Positions 55,954 to 64,000 of a DNA stretch of 64,000 nt are shown in pieces (positions within the stretch are counted from its first letter, which is position 1; each line of letters opens with the position of its first letter). A model generated the notes under the pieces. The model was given only the letters and a program-made list of their open reading frames with translations, searched no databases and was not told where the DNA came from. The translations under genes and the position numbers were made by a program. Location of the stretch: contig NZ_NPMN01000003.1 of the NCBI RefSeq assembly GCF_002266425.1, forward strand, positions 62,001 through 126,000, given 5' to 3'. This DNA is from Tissierella sp. P1. Its GTDB lineage: Bacteria > Bacillota > Clostridia > Tissierellales > Tissierellaceae.

Positions 55954-58900
55954 TTGAAATGGTTAGAAAAAATTTTCAATAGATATAACATTCTTACATA
56001 CGTTGTTATCTTGCTAATGCTTATATTATCCTTTAGATTGGCAACATTAACTATTGTTGAAGGTGACACATATAGGGATATATCTGATAATAAAAGACTA
56101 AAGGAGATATATACTACTGCACCAAGAGGTGAGATAAGGGATAGGTATGGAAGACTTTTAGCAGGAAATAAACCTAGCTTTACTGTACAAATCTTAAAGG
56201 ATGAATTAAATATAAAAGATATAGAGAAAAAAAATAACGCATTACTATCTTTAGTTAGGCTGCTAGAAGAAGATGGTGTTACTTATGTGGACGAGTTTCC
56301 AATTAATTTAAACGTGTTTAAGTATAAAAATGAGAGAGATTATTTTGATGAAGAACAAACTCCAAACGATAAAGTTATTGACATTATAATCAATCAAAAT
56401 CTTTTACCAGAGTTATTAAATACTACTTATATCCATTTAGGATATAAGGAACATTATAAATTTGTAACAGCAGAGAGGGTTATTAACGCTTTAATAGATA
56501 AAGGAAAGGAAGTATCTGAGGGAGCCGTTGATGTTGAGCAATTGGTTAAATTAATCAATAATGATAAGAATATTATAAGAAGAATAGTAGACCATCCAAT
56601 TTTAAGAAAACTATTATATGATATAATGGTAGAGAAAAATTTAACAGGTAACATTATTATGGAAGAATATTCACTGTCATATGATGAAGAATATAAAGAA
56701 CAAAAAAGGATTTTGATGAATTCTTATGATGGAGTAACGGAAAAGACAACAGCTAGAGATGATTTTATCACAATCGTGTCTCATTCATCAATTAATAATC
56801 TTTTAGACAAAGTAATTATCAAAGAAAATGATAAGGGTAAAAAGGAAATTTTAATACCTGGTAAAATATTATTAGATATGGTATTGCAAAAAGATCCAAA
56901 TATACCCATTAAGGTAGAATTAAGTGAAGATAATACTACTGTAATATATAAGTATACAGGAGGCGACAATATAGGAGAGAAATCGCCTATAGATATTTTA
57001 TTAGAATATAGTAAAAATACTAACACATTGGAAGAATTTATTACAAATGATAATATAAAATCTCTAGCTCAAGAACAACTTTTAAATGATGGGATAAATA
57101 CTAGGATTTCAATTGCGCAAGATTTTGAATATGTATTTATTAACAATAAGAAAAGATGGTATAATGAAAATAAAATAGATGAAGACAGTACTACTGAGGA
57201 AGCTTTTAAGAAATTGAAGGAAAGACATAAAATACCTGAGTATTTAAGTAACTATGAATCTAGATCTATTCTATTGTTGTACGAGCTACTTAGTAAACAA
57301 GGGCATTTGGCTTATCAGCCAATAAATATTGCCTATGGCATAAAGGATTCTACAGTAGCGAAAATTGAAGAGGGGTTGATGGATTTCCCTGGAATACAAG
57401 TATCTATAGAGCCGGTGAGGTATTATCCAGAAGGAACTACTGCCGCTCATATGCTAGGTTATTTAGGTAAGATTAGTCAGCCAAATGAGATTAAGAAATA
57501 TGTAGATGAGAAAAAGTATTCCCCAAATGATATCATTGGAAAAACGGGAGTTGAAGAAAGTTTTGAAGATATTTTAAAAGGACAAAATGGAATTAAAAGG
57601 GTTGAGGTAGATGTACTGGGGAATACAACCAAAATCCTTGATGAAAAGAAACCAATTCCTGGAGATAATATTTATTTAACAATGGATTTAAATTTACAAA
57701 AATTTTCAGAACAGGCTTTAAAACAGACCTTAGAAAAAATCCAAGTTGGTGGCACATATGAAAGTCCCTGGGGTAATTACCAATTTGGTATTAACAAGAA
57801 AAAGGGTAAACCTTATAATAATGCTACATCTGGTGCAGTAGTGGTTTTAAATGTAAAAACAGGTGAGGTTTTGTCTAGTGTAAGCTATCCTGCCTATGAC
57901 CCAAATTTATTTGCAACAGGAATATCTAATACTGACTGGAAGAGTTTATTTCCAGAAAATGATAAGGACCCATTAGCACCAAGGCCATTATATAATGTTG
58001 CTACACAAACAGCAGTACAACCTGGCTCAACATTTAAGATGGTAACAGCATTAGCAGCCCTAGATAAGGGCTTAAGTCCTACTAAGAAAATAAGGGATAT
58101 GGGTTATGTTGAATTAGGTGTAGGTACTAAGCCATTTGGCTGTTGGATTTGGAATCAAAGTAGGGGAACCCATGGATATGAAAATATGTATGAAGCCATT
58201 AGGGATTCTTGTAACTATTATTTCTATTCATTGGCATTTGGTAGAAATCCAAGAACTGGAGAAAATATAGGAGTTAAGCTTGAAATTGAAGATATAGTAA
58301 ATTTATCTAAGCAATTGGGATTAAATGATAAAACAGGTATAGAAATAAATATACCAGCTGAAACTTCAGGAGGAGTACCTGATCCCCAAAGGAAAATAAT
58401 AAACACTAAATACCTATTAAAATCAGATCTTCAAAAAAGCATACGAAACTATCTAAAAGAAGGTATAGTGTTAGATGATTATGAAATTGCAGATATAATA
58501 GAGGATATAGTTAGTTGGACAGAATTAGAAGAACCTTTGACTAGAGGTGAAGTTATTAGGAGATTAAATGCCTTTGGTATAGAACCAGAAAAAAAACTAC
58601 CTAATAAAAAAGAAGGATTAGCTGATAAAATAAAATATAGCTATTTAAACCAAGCTGGTTGGAATATTTCAGATACATTGAATGTAACTATTGGTCAAGG
58701 TCAGAACTCCTATACTCCTATGCAGATGGCAAACTATATAGCAACTATATCCAACGGTGGATATAGACATACGGTAACTTTAATTGATAATATCAAAAAC
58801 TATAATAATTCTAAAACGATATTTGAAAATGCTAGGGAAGCTGAGAGAATAGAATTAAATGATTATAAAAGTTTAGACCATATAAAGAAAGGTATGCTAG

Positions 58901-59208
58901 ATGTATCCAATGATGGTTCAATGAGAAAAGTATTTGGAAATTTTCCTGTTAAAGTAGGATCTAAAACAGGTACTGCACAAAAATCTGGTGAAAACCCCTC
59001 TACTGGAGAAACTTTTGATGACTTTGCATGGTTTGTTGCTTTTGCACCCTATGATGACCCTGAAATTGCAGTAGTCTCTGTAATTTTTCAAGGAGGTAGT
59101 GGAGGTTATGCAGGACCTATGACAAGGGATATTATAGCAGAATATTTAGGTTTAAATGCAGTTGGTACTAAAGAATCATTACCTTTTAAAAGCAGTTTGG
59201 TAGAATGA
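55954..59208 (+). CDS. mrdA: Penicillin-binding protein 2 (elongasome transpeptidase), unusually long
   Basis: The start is the TTG at 55954 (AGAGGTGA upstream). A membrane anchor (ILTYVVILLMLILSFRLATL) is followed by the PBP dimerisation motif ITTAPRGEIRDRYGRLLAGN-like block, then a large insert (about residues 100-440) absent from enterobacterial PBP2, then the transpeptidase domain with QPGSTFKMVTALAALDKG (SxxK), RDSCNYYFYSL (SxN) and VGSKTGTAQKSG (KTG). At about 1084 residues it is far longer than the usual 600-700; extended forms occur in Clostridia. It cross-links lateral wall peptidoglycan and ends the mre operon. Confidence 0.93.
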   Translation: MKWLEKIFNRYNILTYVVILLMLILSFRLATLTIVEGDTYRDISDNKRLKEIYTTAPRGEIRDRYGRLLAGNKPSFTVQILKDELNIKDIEKKNNALLSLVRLLEEDGVTYVDEFPINLNVFKYKNERDYFDEEQTPNDKVIDIIINQNLLPELLNTTYIHLGYKEHYKFVTAERVINALIDKGKEVSEGAVDVEQLVKLINNDKNIIRRIVDHPILRKLLYDIMVEKNLTGNIIMEEYSLSYDEEYKEQKRILMNSYDGVTEKTTARDDFITIVSHSSINNLLDKVIIKENDKGKKEILIPGKILLDMVLQKDPNIPIKVELSEDNTTVIYKYTGGDNIGEKSPIDILLEYSKNTNTLEEFITNDNIKSLAQEQLLNDGINTRISIAQDFEYVFINNKKRWYNENKIDEDSTTEEAFKKLKERHKIPEYLSNYESRSILLLYELLSKQGHLAYQPINIAYGIKDSTVAKIEEGLMDFPGIQVSIEPVRYYPEGTTAAHMLGYLGKISQPNEIKKYVDEKKYSPNDIIGKTGVEESFEDILKGQNGIKRVEVDVLGNTTKILDEKKPIPGDNIYLTMDLNLQKFSEQALKQTLEKIQVGGTYESPWGNYQFGINKKKGKPYNNATSGAVVVLNVKTGEVLSSVSYPAYDPNLFATGISNTDWKSLFPENDKDPLAPRPLYNVATQTAVQPGSTFKMVTALAALDKGLSPTKKIRDMGYVELGVGTKPFGCWIWNQSRGTHGYENMYEAIRDSCNYYFYSLAFGRNPRTGENIGVKLEIEDIVNLSKQLGLNDKTGIEINIPAETSGGVPDPQRKIINTKYLLKSDLQKSIRNYLKEGIVLDDYEIADIIEDIVSWTELEEPLTRGEVIRRLNAFGIEPEKKLPNKKEGLADKIKYSYLNQAGWNISDTLNVTIGQGQNSYTPMQMANYIATISNGGYRHTVTLIDNIKNYNNSKTIFENAREAERIELNDYKSLDHIKKGMLDVSNDGSMRKVFGNFPVKVGSKTGTAQKSGENPSTGETFDDFAWFVAFAPYDDPEIAVVSVIFQGGSGGYAGPMTRDIIAEYLGLNAVGTKESLPFKSSLVE

Positions 59209-59245
59209 TAATAGAGTATAAATACAGATTATTGTGGAGGTAGTT

Positions 59246-59923
59246 TTGAAGGTGAAAGAAGATTTACTAAGCTTTAAGGGTGTAAAAGAAGGCATTTTTT
59301 TAAATATAAATGGTGATAATTTTCTATCAGTTAAAGAAGAATTAGATACAAAGATGAAAAATGCTTCTAATTTTTATCATGGAACAAAACTTTTAGGAAT
59401 TAAATCTGAAAAATTATCTATTGAGGATTTACTAGAATTAAAGTTAATTTTAAAATACAAATATGATTTGGTAGTTTCTGAGGAGGAATTACCAAAGCAT
59501 ATTTTTCATCCTTCTTTAACTAACAATACGGAAAACAATTTAGAGAATGATTTTGAAGATAATACTGTGTTTAAAGGTATCCATTGTGGTATGACGAAGT
59601 TTGTAAATGGGACATTAAGGTCAGGACAAATTGTTGAGTATGATGGTAATATAGTTATAATAGGAGATGTAAATCCTGGAGCACTCATACAGGCTAAGGG
59701 TAATATAATAGTCCTAGGTACTCTTAGAGGAGTTGCCCATGCTGGAGTTGATGGCAATCTTGAGGCTATAGTTGCCTCTTATAATTTACAGCCCATGCAG
59801 TTAAGAATAGGAGACAAGATTGCTAGGCCACCAGATGAATATATAGAAACATGTGGATTACCAGAGATTGCTAAAGTGAAAGATGGAGAAGTAACAATAG
59901 AGCCTTATCTGCCAAATAAATAA
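59246..59923 (+). CDS. minC: Septum site-determining protein MinC
   Basis: The start is the TTG at 59246 (GGAGGTAG upstream). The product of about 225 residues has an N-terminal domain (LLSFKGVKEGIFLNINGDNF) and a C-terminal beta-helix (GTLRSGQIVEYDGNIVIIGD, VNPGALIQAKGNIIVLGTLR, GVAHAGVDGNLEAIVAS) that binds MinD and FtsZ. MinC blocks FtsZ assembly away from midcell. It is followed by minD and minE. Confidence 0.94.
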   Translation: MKVKEDLLSFKGVKEGIFLNINGDNFLSVKEELDTKMKNASNFYHGTKLLGIKSEKLSIEDLLELKLILKYKYDLVVSEEELPKHIFHPSLTNNTENNLENDFEDNTVFKGIHCGMTKFVNGTLRSGQIVEYDGNIVIIGDVNPGALIQAKGNIIVLGTLRGVAHAGVDGNLEAIVASYNLQPMQLRIGDKIARPPDEYIETCGLPEIAKVKDGEVTIEPYLPNK

Positions 59924-59941
59924 TTAAAGGGAGGGTAATAA

Positions 59942-60754
59942 ATGGATAAAGAAAAACTAGGAACTGCTATAGTTATCACTTCGGGTAAGGGTGGAGTTGG
60001 TAAAACAACTACATCAGCAAATATTGGGACGGGCTTAGCTATTTTAGGAAAATCTGTAGTTGTTGTTGATGCAGATATTGGATTAAGAAACTTGGATGTA
60101 GTTATGGGACTAGAAAATAGAATAGTTTATGATATAGTAGATGTTGTAGAGAAAAATTGTAGGCTAAAGCAGGCTTTAATAAGAGATAAAAGATATGAAA
60201 AACTATATCTTTTACCCGCAGCTCAAACTAAGGACAAGTCTGCTGTTAGTCCAGAACAAATGCTAGATTTAGTTAATGATTTAAAGAAAGATTTTGATTA
60301 TATTATAATAGATTCGCCTGCAGGAATAGAGCAAGGTTTTCAAAATTCTATAGCTGGAGCAGATATAGCATTAATAGTAACAACTCCAGAGATATCTGCT
60401 GTCAGAGATGCTGATAGAGTTATCGGATTACTTGAATCAAAGGGATTACATAATCCTAAATTGATAATTAATAGAATTAGGCAGGAAATGGTTAAGAGAG
60501 GAGATATGATGAATATGGATGATATCATAGATATCCTAGCTATCGATCTTTTAGGAATCGTACCAGATGATGAAGCCATAGTTATATCTACAAACAAGGG
60601 GGAACCAGTAGTAATTGATGAAAAGGCATTATCAGGAAAAGCCTATAGAAATATAACCAGAAGAATAATAGGGGATGAAGTAGAATTATTAGACTTAGAT
60701 ATAAATGAAGAAGGAAAGCTAAGTAAAATCCTGAAATTATTATTTGGTAAATAG
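59942..60754 (+). CDS. minD: Septum site-determining ATPase MinD
   Basis: A 270-residue ParA-type ATPase: VITSGKGGVGKTTTSANIGT (deviant Walker A), VVVDADIGLRNLDVVMGLEN (switch), DYIIIDSPAGIEQGFQNSIA (Walker B), and a C-terminal amphipathic membrane-targeting helix (LSKILKLLFGK). It recruits MinC to the membrane and is stimulated by MinE. The SD AAGGGAGGG is good. Confidence 0.96.
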   Translation: MDKEKLGTAIVITSGKGGVGKTTTSANIGTGLAILGKSVVVVDADIGLRNLDVVMGLENRIVYDIVDVVEKNCRLKQALIRDKRYEKLYLLPAAQTKDKSAVSPEQMLDLVNDLKKDFDYIIIDSPAGIEQGFQNSIAGADIALIVTTPEISAVRDADRVIGLLESKGLHNPKLIINRIRQEMVKRGDMMNMDDIIDILAIDLLGIVPDDEAIVISTNKGEPVVIDEKALSGKAYRNITRRIIGDEVELLDLDINEEGKLSKILKLLFGK

Positions 60755-60766
60755 GAGGGGAGATTC

Positions 60767-61045
60767 TTGGATCTATTTAAATTGTTTGGTAAAAAAGAGG
60801 AGAAGAGCAAAAATGTAGCTAAGGAAAGATTAAAATTAGTATTAGTTCACGATAGAGCAGATCTCTCACCTAAATTTTTAGATATGATTAAAGGTGATAT
60901 TATTAGGGTAATATCTGAATATGCTGATATAGATGAAGAGGGATTAGATATCAAATTAACAAGAATGAAAAGGGACATAGACAGTTCTACGATTTCTGCT
61001 CTAGTAGCAAATATTCCTATATTAAAGGTAAAAGACAACCAATAA
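60767..61045 (+). CDS. minE: Cell division topological specificity factor MinE
   Basis: A 92-residue protein starting with TTG after AGGAGGGGAG. The N-terminal membrane/MinD-contact helix (LFKLFGKKEEKSKNVAKERL) is followed by KLVLVHDRADLSPKFLDMI, the conserved MinD-activating segment, and a dimerisation domain (LDIKLTRMKRDIDSSTISAL). Its presence implies an oscillating, E. coli-type Min system and not a DivIVA/MinJ type alone. Confidence 0.95.
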   Translation: MDLFKLFGKKEEKSKNVAKERLKLVLVHDRADLSPKFLDMIKGDIIRVISEYADIDEEGLDIKLTRMKRDIDSSTISALVANIPILKVKDNQ

Positions 61046-61065
61046 ATGATAAATTAAATTTAGTA

Positions 61066-61094
61066 TTGATAAATTTTATACTATACAGTATAAT
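61066..61094 (+). promoter_or_regulatory. Promoter of the FMN-binding lipoprotein gene
   Basis: TTGATA (61066-61071), exactly 17 bases, TATAAT (61089-61094), 54 bases before the gene. Confidence 0.85.
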
Positions 61095-61147
61095 AAGTAA
61101 GTGTAAAATACAAAAGAAAAAAATTTTTAATTTACAGGAGGAAGAAA

Positions 61148-61957
61148 ATGAAAAAAAGAATTTTAGCTTTAATGTTAGCATTAGCATTAATGACAGTTGT
61201 ATTTACTGGATGCGCTAAAAAGGAAGCTACACCACCGGTTGATGAAAGTAAACCAGTTGATAGTACTACACCAGAAAATGAAGCAAAAGGCGATTTAGTA
61301 GATGGTACTTACTTAGTTAAAATGCCAGTTAGTGATCATGGAAATTATCCTATGGCAAAACTAGAAGTAAAAGATGGACAAGTAGCATCTTTAGACTATA
61401 ATGAATATTTAGCAGCTTCAGGAGAAGCTAAAAATGAATCTAACTATCCTTACGCTGAAGGTCTTGCTGTAATCAAAGATTTAAACACTCAATTCAATGA
61501 AAAGAAAGACCTTAATGCAGTAGATTTTGATGCAGTTACTGGAGCAACTCATACTAAGGGTAGCTTTAAAGAAGTAGCTCAAATGTTATTAGATAAGGCT
61601 GCTAAAGGTGAAACATATGAGGCAGTTTACAAAGATGGAGTTTATGAAGCTAAAGCTGCAGAAGCTAGCCATGGTTGGTTAGCAGAAGTTAAAGTAAGAG
61701 TTCAAGATGGCCAAATCGTAGGAGTTGACTATGTTGAAGTAGCTGTGGAAGATGCAGAAGGAGTTAAAAAAGGAGATTTAAAATCAGCTGATAATTACTC
61801 ATATGCAACTCCATTTGAAGTAATCCCAGCAGTTCAAAAATTAATAATCGATAATAATGGAACAGAAAATCTTAACGTAGATGGTATTGCAGGAGCAACA
61901 AATACAAGAGATGGTATGATAGAACTAGTAAATCAAGCATTAAGTTCAGCAAAATAA
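61148..61957 (+). CDS. Extracytoplasmic FMN-binding lipoprotein with two FMN-bind domains
   Basis: A 269-residue protein. The lipoprotein signal is RILALMLALALMTVVFTGCA (lipidated Cys near residue 22), then an acidic/Pro linker, then two FMN-bind domains. Each has a flavinylation motif: FDAVTGATHTKGSF and VDGIAGATNTRDGM, with YPYAEGLAVI and YSYATPFEVI before them. ApbE, encoded next, would attach FMN at the Thr residues. Proteins like this carry electrons outside the membrane, as in flavin-based extracellular electron transfer or extracytoplasmic reductases. It has its own promoter and terminator and is probably well expressed (SD AGGAGGAAG). Confidence 0.93.
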   Translation: MKKRILALMLALALMTVVFTGCAKKEATPPVDESKPVDSTTPENEAKGDLVDGTYLVKMPVSDHGNYPMAKLEVKDGQVASLDYNEYLAASGEAKNESNYPYAEGLAVIKDLNTQFNEKKDLNAVDFDAVTGATHTKGSFKEVAQMLLDKAAKGETYEAVYKDGVYEAKAAEASHGWLAEVKVRVQDGQIVGVDYVEVAVEDAEGVKKGDLKSADNYSYATPFEVIPAVQKLIIDNNGTENLNVDGIAGATNTRDGMIELVNQALSSAK

Positions 61958-62065
61958 GAAAAATTTCTATCTAAGATTAGGTAACTTTTCTTGGAACTCA
62001 TATACGGAAAGTTGAATATATGAAGCTTTAAGGTATAACTTTCCTATTTGTTATAAGAATAAATA

Positions 62066-62093
62066 AAACCCTAACTAAAAGTTAGGGTTTTTT
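62066..62093 (+). terminator. Terminator after the FMN-binding lipoprotein
   Basis: AAACCCTAAC (62066-62075) pairs with GTTAGGGTTT (62081-62090), loop TAAAA, then further T residues. Confidence 0.95.
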
Positions 62094-62114
62094 CAAATGA
62101 TATGGAGTGATTAA

Positions 62115-63191
62115 ATGAGAAGGAAAAGACATATTGGATTAGTTATCTTTCTGGCTTTAATATTTACTACTACGGGATGCATAAAGAGACAGGATTCAAA
62201 GGGTGCTAAACTCCCAAAGGGATCAGAGCCCATATCTAGAACAGAATTTTTAATGGATACTGTAATGACTATTAAGTTATATGATAAAACTGATGAGAAA
62301 ATTTTAGATAAGGTGTTTTCTAGATTGGAAGAGATAGAAAGCAGAATGAGTGTTACACTAAAAGATAGTGATGTAAGTAAAATAAATGATAATGCAGGAA
62401 TAAAACCTATTACAGTTAGTGAAGACACGTATTTTGTAATAAAGGAAGCAAAGCACTATGCAGAGATTTCAAATGGTGCTTATGATCCTACAATTGGCCC
62501 TCTAGTAGATTTATGGAATATAGTGTCTGGTGAAAAGGAGAGGGAATTCATTCCATCAGATAAAGAAATAGAAGAAAAAAAAGCACTTGTTAACTATAAA
62601 AATTTAGAATTACTAGATAATAACCAAATATTTCTTAAAGAGAAGAACATGAAAATAAATCTAGGAGGTATAGTAAAAGGTTATGCTGCTGATGAAGTTA
62701 AGAGAATATTAACGGAAAATGGAGCGAATACCGCTATCATTGATTTAGGTGGCAATGTTTTTGCACATGGGGAAAAACTAGATGGTTCCTCTTGGAATAT
62801 TGGGATACAAAATCCATTTGAATTTACTGGGAATTACTTAGGGATAATTCAAGTAAAAGATAAATCAATAGTTACTTCTGGTGATTATGAAAGATTCTTT
62901 GAATATAAAGGAAAAAGATATCATCATATTTTAGATGCTAAGACAGGATATCCTTCAGAAAATGAAATAACAGGAGTAAGTATTATTTCCAGCAAATCAA
63001 TAGATGGAGATGCTTTATCTACAACATTATTTGTACTTGGACTTGATCGTGGAATGGAATTAGTAAATTCACTAGAGAGCGTAGAAGCTATCTTCGTTAC
63101 AAAGGATAAGTCTGTTTATCTAACTGAAAATTTAAAAGGAAAATTTACTTTAAAGGATGGTAATACATCTTTTACTATAAAGGAATATTAA
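62115..63191 (+). CDS. apbE: FAD:protein FMN transferase, lipoprotein
   Basis: A 358-residue lipoprotein (signal IGLVIFLALIFTTTGCIK). The ApbE domain contains FLMDTVMTIKLYDKTDEK, GAYDPTIGPLVDLWNI, INLGGIVKGYAADEVKRIL, AIIDLGGNVFAHGEK, HHILDAKTGYPSENEITGVS and DGDALSTTLFVLGLDRGMEL, covering the FAD- and Mg-binding residues. It transfers FMN to Thr in S/TGAT motifs, here probably of the neighbouring lipoprotein and of RnfG and RnfD at 47.6-49.1 kb. It acts outside the membrane. Confidence 0.95.
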   Translation: MRRKRHIGLVIFLALIFTTTGCIKRQDSKGAKLPKGSEPISRTEFLMDTVMTIKLYDKTDEKILDKVFSRLEEIESRMSVTLKDSDVSKINDNAGIKPITVSEDTYFVIKEAKHYAEISNGAYDPTIGPLVDLWNIVSGEKEREFIPSDKEIEEKKALVNYKNLELLDNNQIFLKEKNMKINLGGIVKGYAADEVKRILTENGANTAIIDLGGNVFAHGEKLDGSSWNIGIQNPFEFTGNYLGIIQVKDKSIVTSGDYERFFEYKGKRYHHILDAKTGYPSENEITGVSIISSKSIDGDALSTTLFVLGLDRGMELVNSLESVEAIFVTKDKSVYLTENLKGKFTLKDGNTSFTIKEY

Positions 63192-63250
63192 ATTTGGTAT
63201 AAAATCCACTTCAGATAAATAAAATATTATTAATTGAGGTGGGTGATAAT

Positions 63251-63556
63251 ATGGATAAAAGAAATTATAAGTTGAATAAAAATTTATTTAAATATAGCAA
63301 TGGTTACTATAATAAATTGATAAGTAGAATGATTTTTGTTTTAGTTACTTTGTTAATTATTTTAGCAATAAGGATGATGAATACTAAAGCAACAAATAAT
63401 ATTATTAAGATTATTGAAAAAAATATATCTTATGATTTTAGTTTAAAAGAAGATGGAAAAAAGGTAAAAGATTATTTAGTAAAAGTAGTAGCTGATTCTA
63501 AAGACACAATAGAAGAATTTACAGATCAATTTAACAAGAATAATAAATCAGATTAA
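63251..63556 (+). CDS. Small membrane protein resembling the N-terminus of SpoIVFA-type proteins
   Basis: The ATG at 63251 fits GAGGTGGGTGAT; a GTG at 63239 lies inside that site. The 101-residue product has one membrane segment (MIFVLVTLLIILAIRMM) after a basic cytoplasmic start, and a short outer part (IIEKNISYDFSLKEDG, VKDYLVKVVADSKDTI). In related Clostridia the gene after min encodes an M23/SpoIVFA-like protein with such an N-terminus followed by a LytM domain. Here the LytM part is absent and the frame ends in a strong hairpin, so the gene may be truncated. The assignment is tentative. Confidence 0.5.
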   Translation: MDKRNYKLNKNLFKYSNGYYNKLISRMIFVLVTLLIILAIRMMNTKATNNIIKIIEKNISYDFSLKEDGKKVKDYLVKVVADSKDTIEEFTDQFNKNNKSD

Positions 63557-63587
63557 TACCTCGAAATTTCCCGAGGTATTAATCTGA
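63546..63587. repeat. Perfect 17-bp inverted repeat over a stop codon
   Basis: ATCAGATTAATACCTCG (63546-63562) and CGAGGTATTAATCTGAT (63571-63587) are exact complements with an 8-base loop. It overlaps the stop codon of the small membrane protein gene. No U tract follows on the plus strand, though it probably still acts as a terminator. Confidence 0.85.
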
Positions 63588-63663
63588 TAAGAAAATGCTA
63601 CTACTAATATCAATGAAAAAGTGATAAGATAATATTTATAGTATTAATGAAAGGTGGAAACAA

Positions 63664-64000
63664 ATGATAGACAAAAAAGTTCTAGATAGGATTCTAAATA
63701 AAGTTGAAAAACCAGCTAGATATATAGGAATGGAACAAAACTCTGTGATAAAAGACTTAAATAAAGTGAAGGTGAAATTTGCATTTTCCTTTCCAGATGT
63801 ATACGATGTAGGAATGTCCCATTTAGGGCTTCATATATTATATAATCTAATAAATGAAGAAGATGAATTTGTATGTGAAAGAGTATTTGCACCTTGGATA
63901 GATATGGAAAATGAAATGAGAAAAGAAAATCTTCCTCTTTTTACTTTAGAGAATAAAGAAGAAGTAAGAAATTTTGATTTTTTAGGATTTACATTGCAAT
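63664..64000 (+). CDS. Radical SAM protein of the TIGR03960 type (partial, runs off the window)
   Basis: The frame starts at ATG 63664 after GAAAGGTGG and is open to the window end (112 codons). LDRILNKVEKPARYIGMEQN, VKFAFSFPDVYDVGMSHLGL, CERVFAPWIDMENEMRKENL and LFTLENKEEVRNFDFLGFTL match the start of a large B12-binding/radical SAM family widespread in Clostridia and usually followed by a DUF2344 gene and rng. The Cys motif for the cluster is beyond the window. The function of the family is not established. Confidence 0.85.
   Translation, partial: MIDKKVLDRILNKVEKPARYIGMEQNSVIKDLNKVKVKFAFSFPDVYDVGMSHLGLHILYNLINEEDEFVCERVFAPWIDMENEMRKENLPLFTLENKEEVRNFDFLGFTLQ

Overview
The window is AT-rich, tightly packed low-GC Gram-positive DNA. 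The right-hand 29 kb holds rnfCDGEAB, mreBCD, minCDE, polA, coaE, apt, maf and radC in arrangements typical of anaerobic Clostridia. The best guess is a Tissierellia/Clostridia anaerobe. Type VI-C CRISPR loci are known from very few genera (Fusobacterium and the Tissierellia genus Anaerosalibacter, from memory), which fits but does not prove this.

Layout. Bases 1 to about 34.6 kb are the right part of an integrative conjugative element; its left end lies outside the window. In order it carries: type IV secretion genes (TrbL/VirB6-like tail, PrgI, VirB4 N-domain protein, VirB4 ATPase, a membrane-anchored C39-type peptidase), ssb and a ParA/TadZ-like protein (1-7.5 kb); unknown and nuclease-like accessory genes, candidate structured RNAs and an HD-GYP protein (7.6-11.1 kb); a replication-initiator-like gene (11.3-12.7 kb); a decayed stretch with a secreted protein (12.9-14.5 kb); a HpaII-type restriction-modification pair (15.1-17.4 kb); an HNH protein, an unknown protein and a second cytosine-5 methyltransferase facing a GHKL ATPase/kinase plus receiver-like protein (17.8-24.7 kb); a repressor with repeated operators, then cas13c and its CRISPR array (25.1-31.4 kb); and a phage-like repressor/Cro switch, a candidate large RNA, a zinc-ribbon protein, an excisionase-like protein and a tyrosine integrase (31.5-34.6 kb). 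The integrase abuts the 3' end of tRNA-Leu(CAA), the likely attachment site.

From 34.7 kb the chromosome runs: polA, coaE, lytic transglycosylase, oligopeptide-binding lipoprotein, tRNA-Leu(GAG), MATE transporter, GNAT acetyltransferase, apt, a decayed IS/PucR stretch, the Rnf operon, NusG-II and Gx transporter genes, maf, radC, mreBCD, PBP2, minCDE, an FMN-binding lipoprotein, apbE, a SpoIVFA-like fragment protein and the start of a radical-SAM gene. Rnf, the FMN-binding lipoprotein and ApbE form one functional theme: ApbE attaches the FMN that RnfG, RnfD and the lipoprotein carry.

The most notable content is the compact type VI-C locus: cas13c (both HEPN RxxxxH motifs, recognisable Cas13c blocks, no cas1/cas2) followed by 12 repeats and 11 spacers. 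It lies in a mobile element that also carries at least two DNA-level defence modules. A caution applies to the whole window. One-base frameshifts break cas13c, virB4, a DUF4406-like gene, an endonuclease-like gene and an HD-GYP gene, but also the essential genes polA and mreB, mostly in homopolymer runs. Many are therefore probably base-calling errors and not real inactivation.
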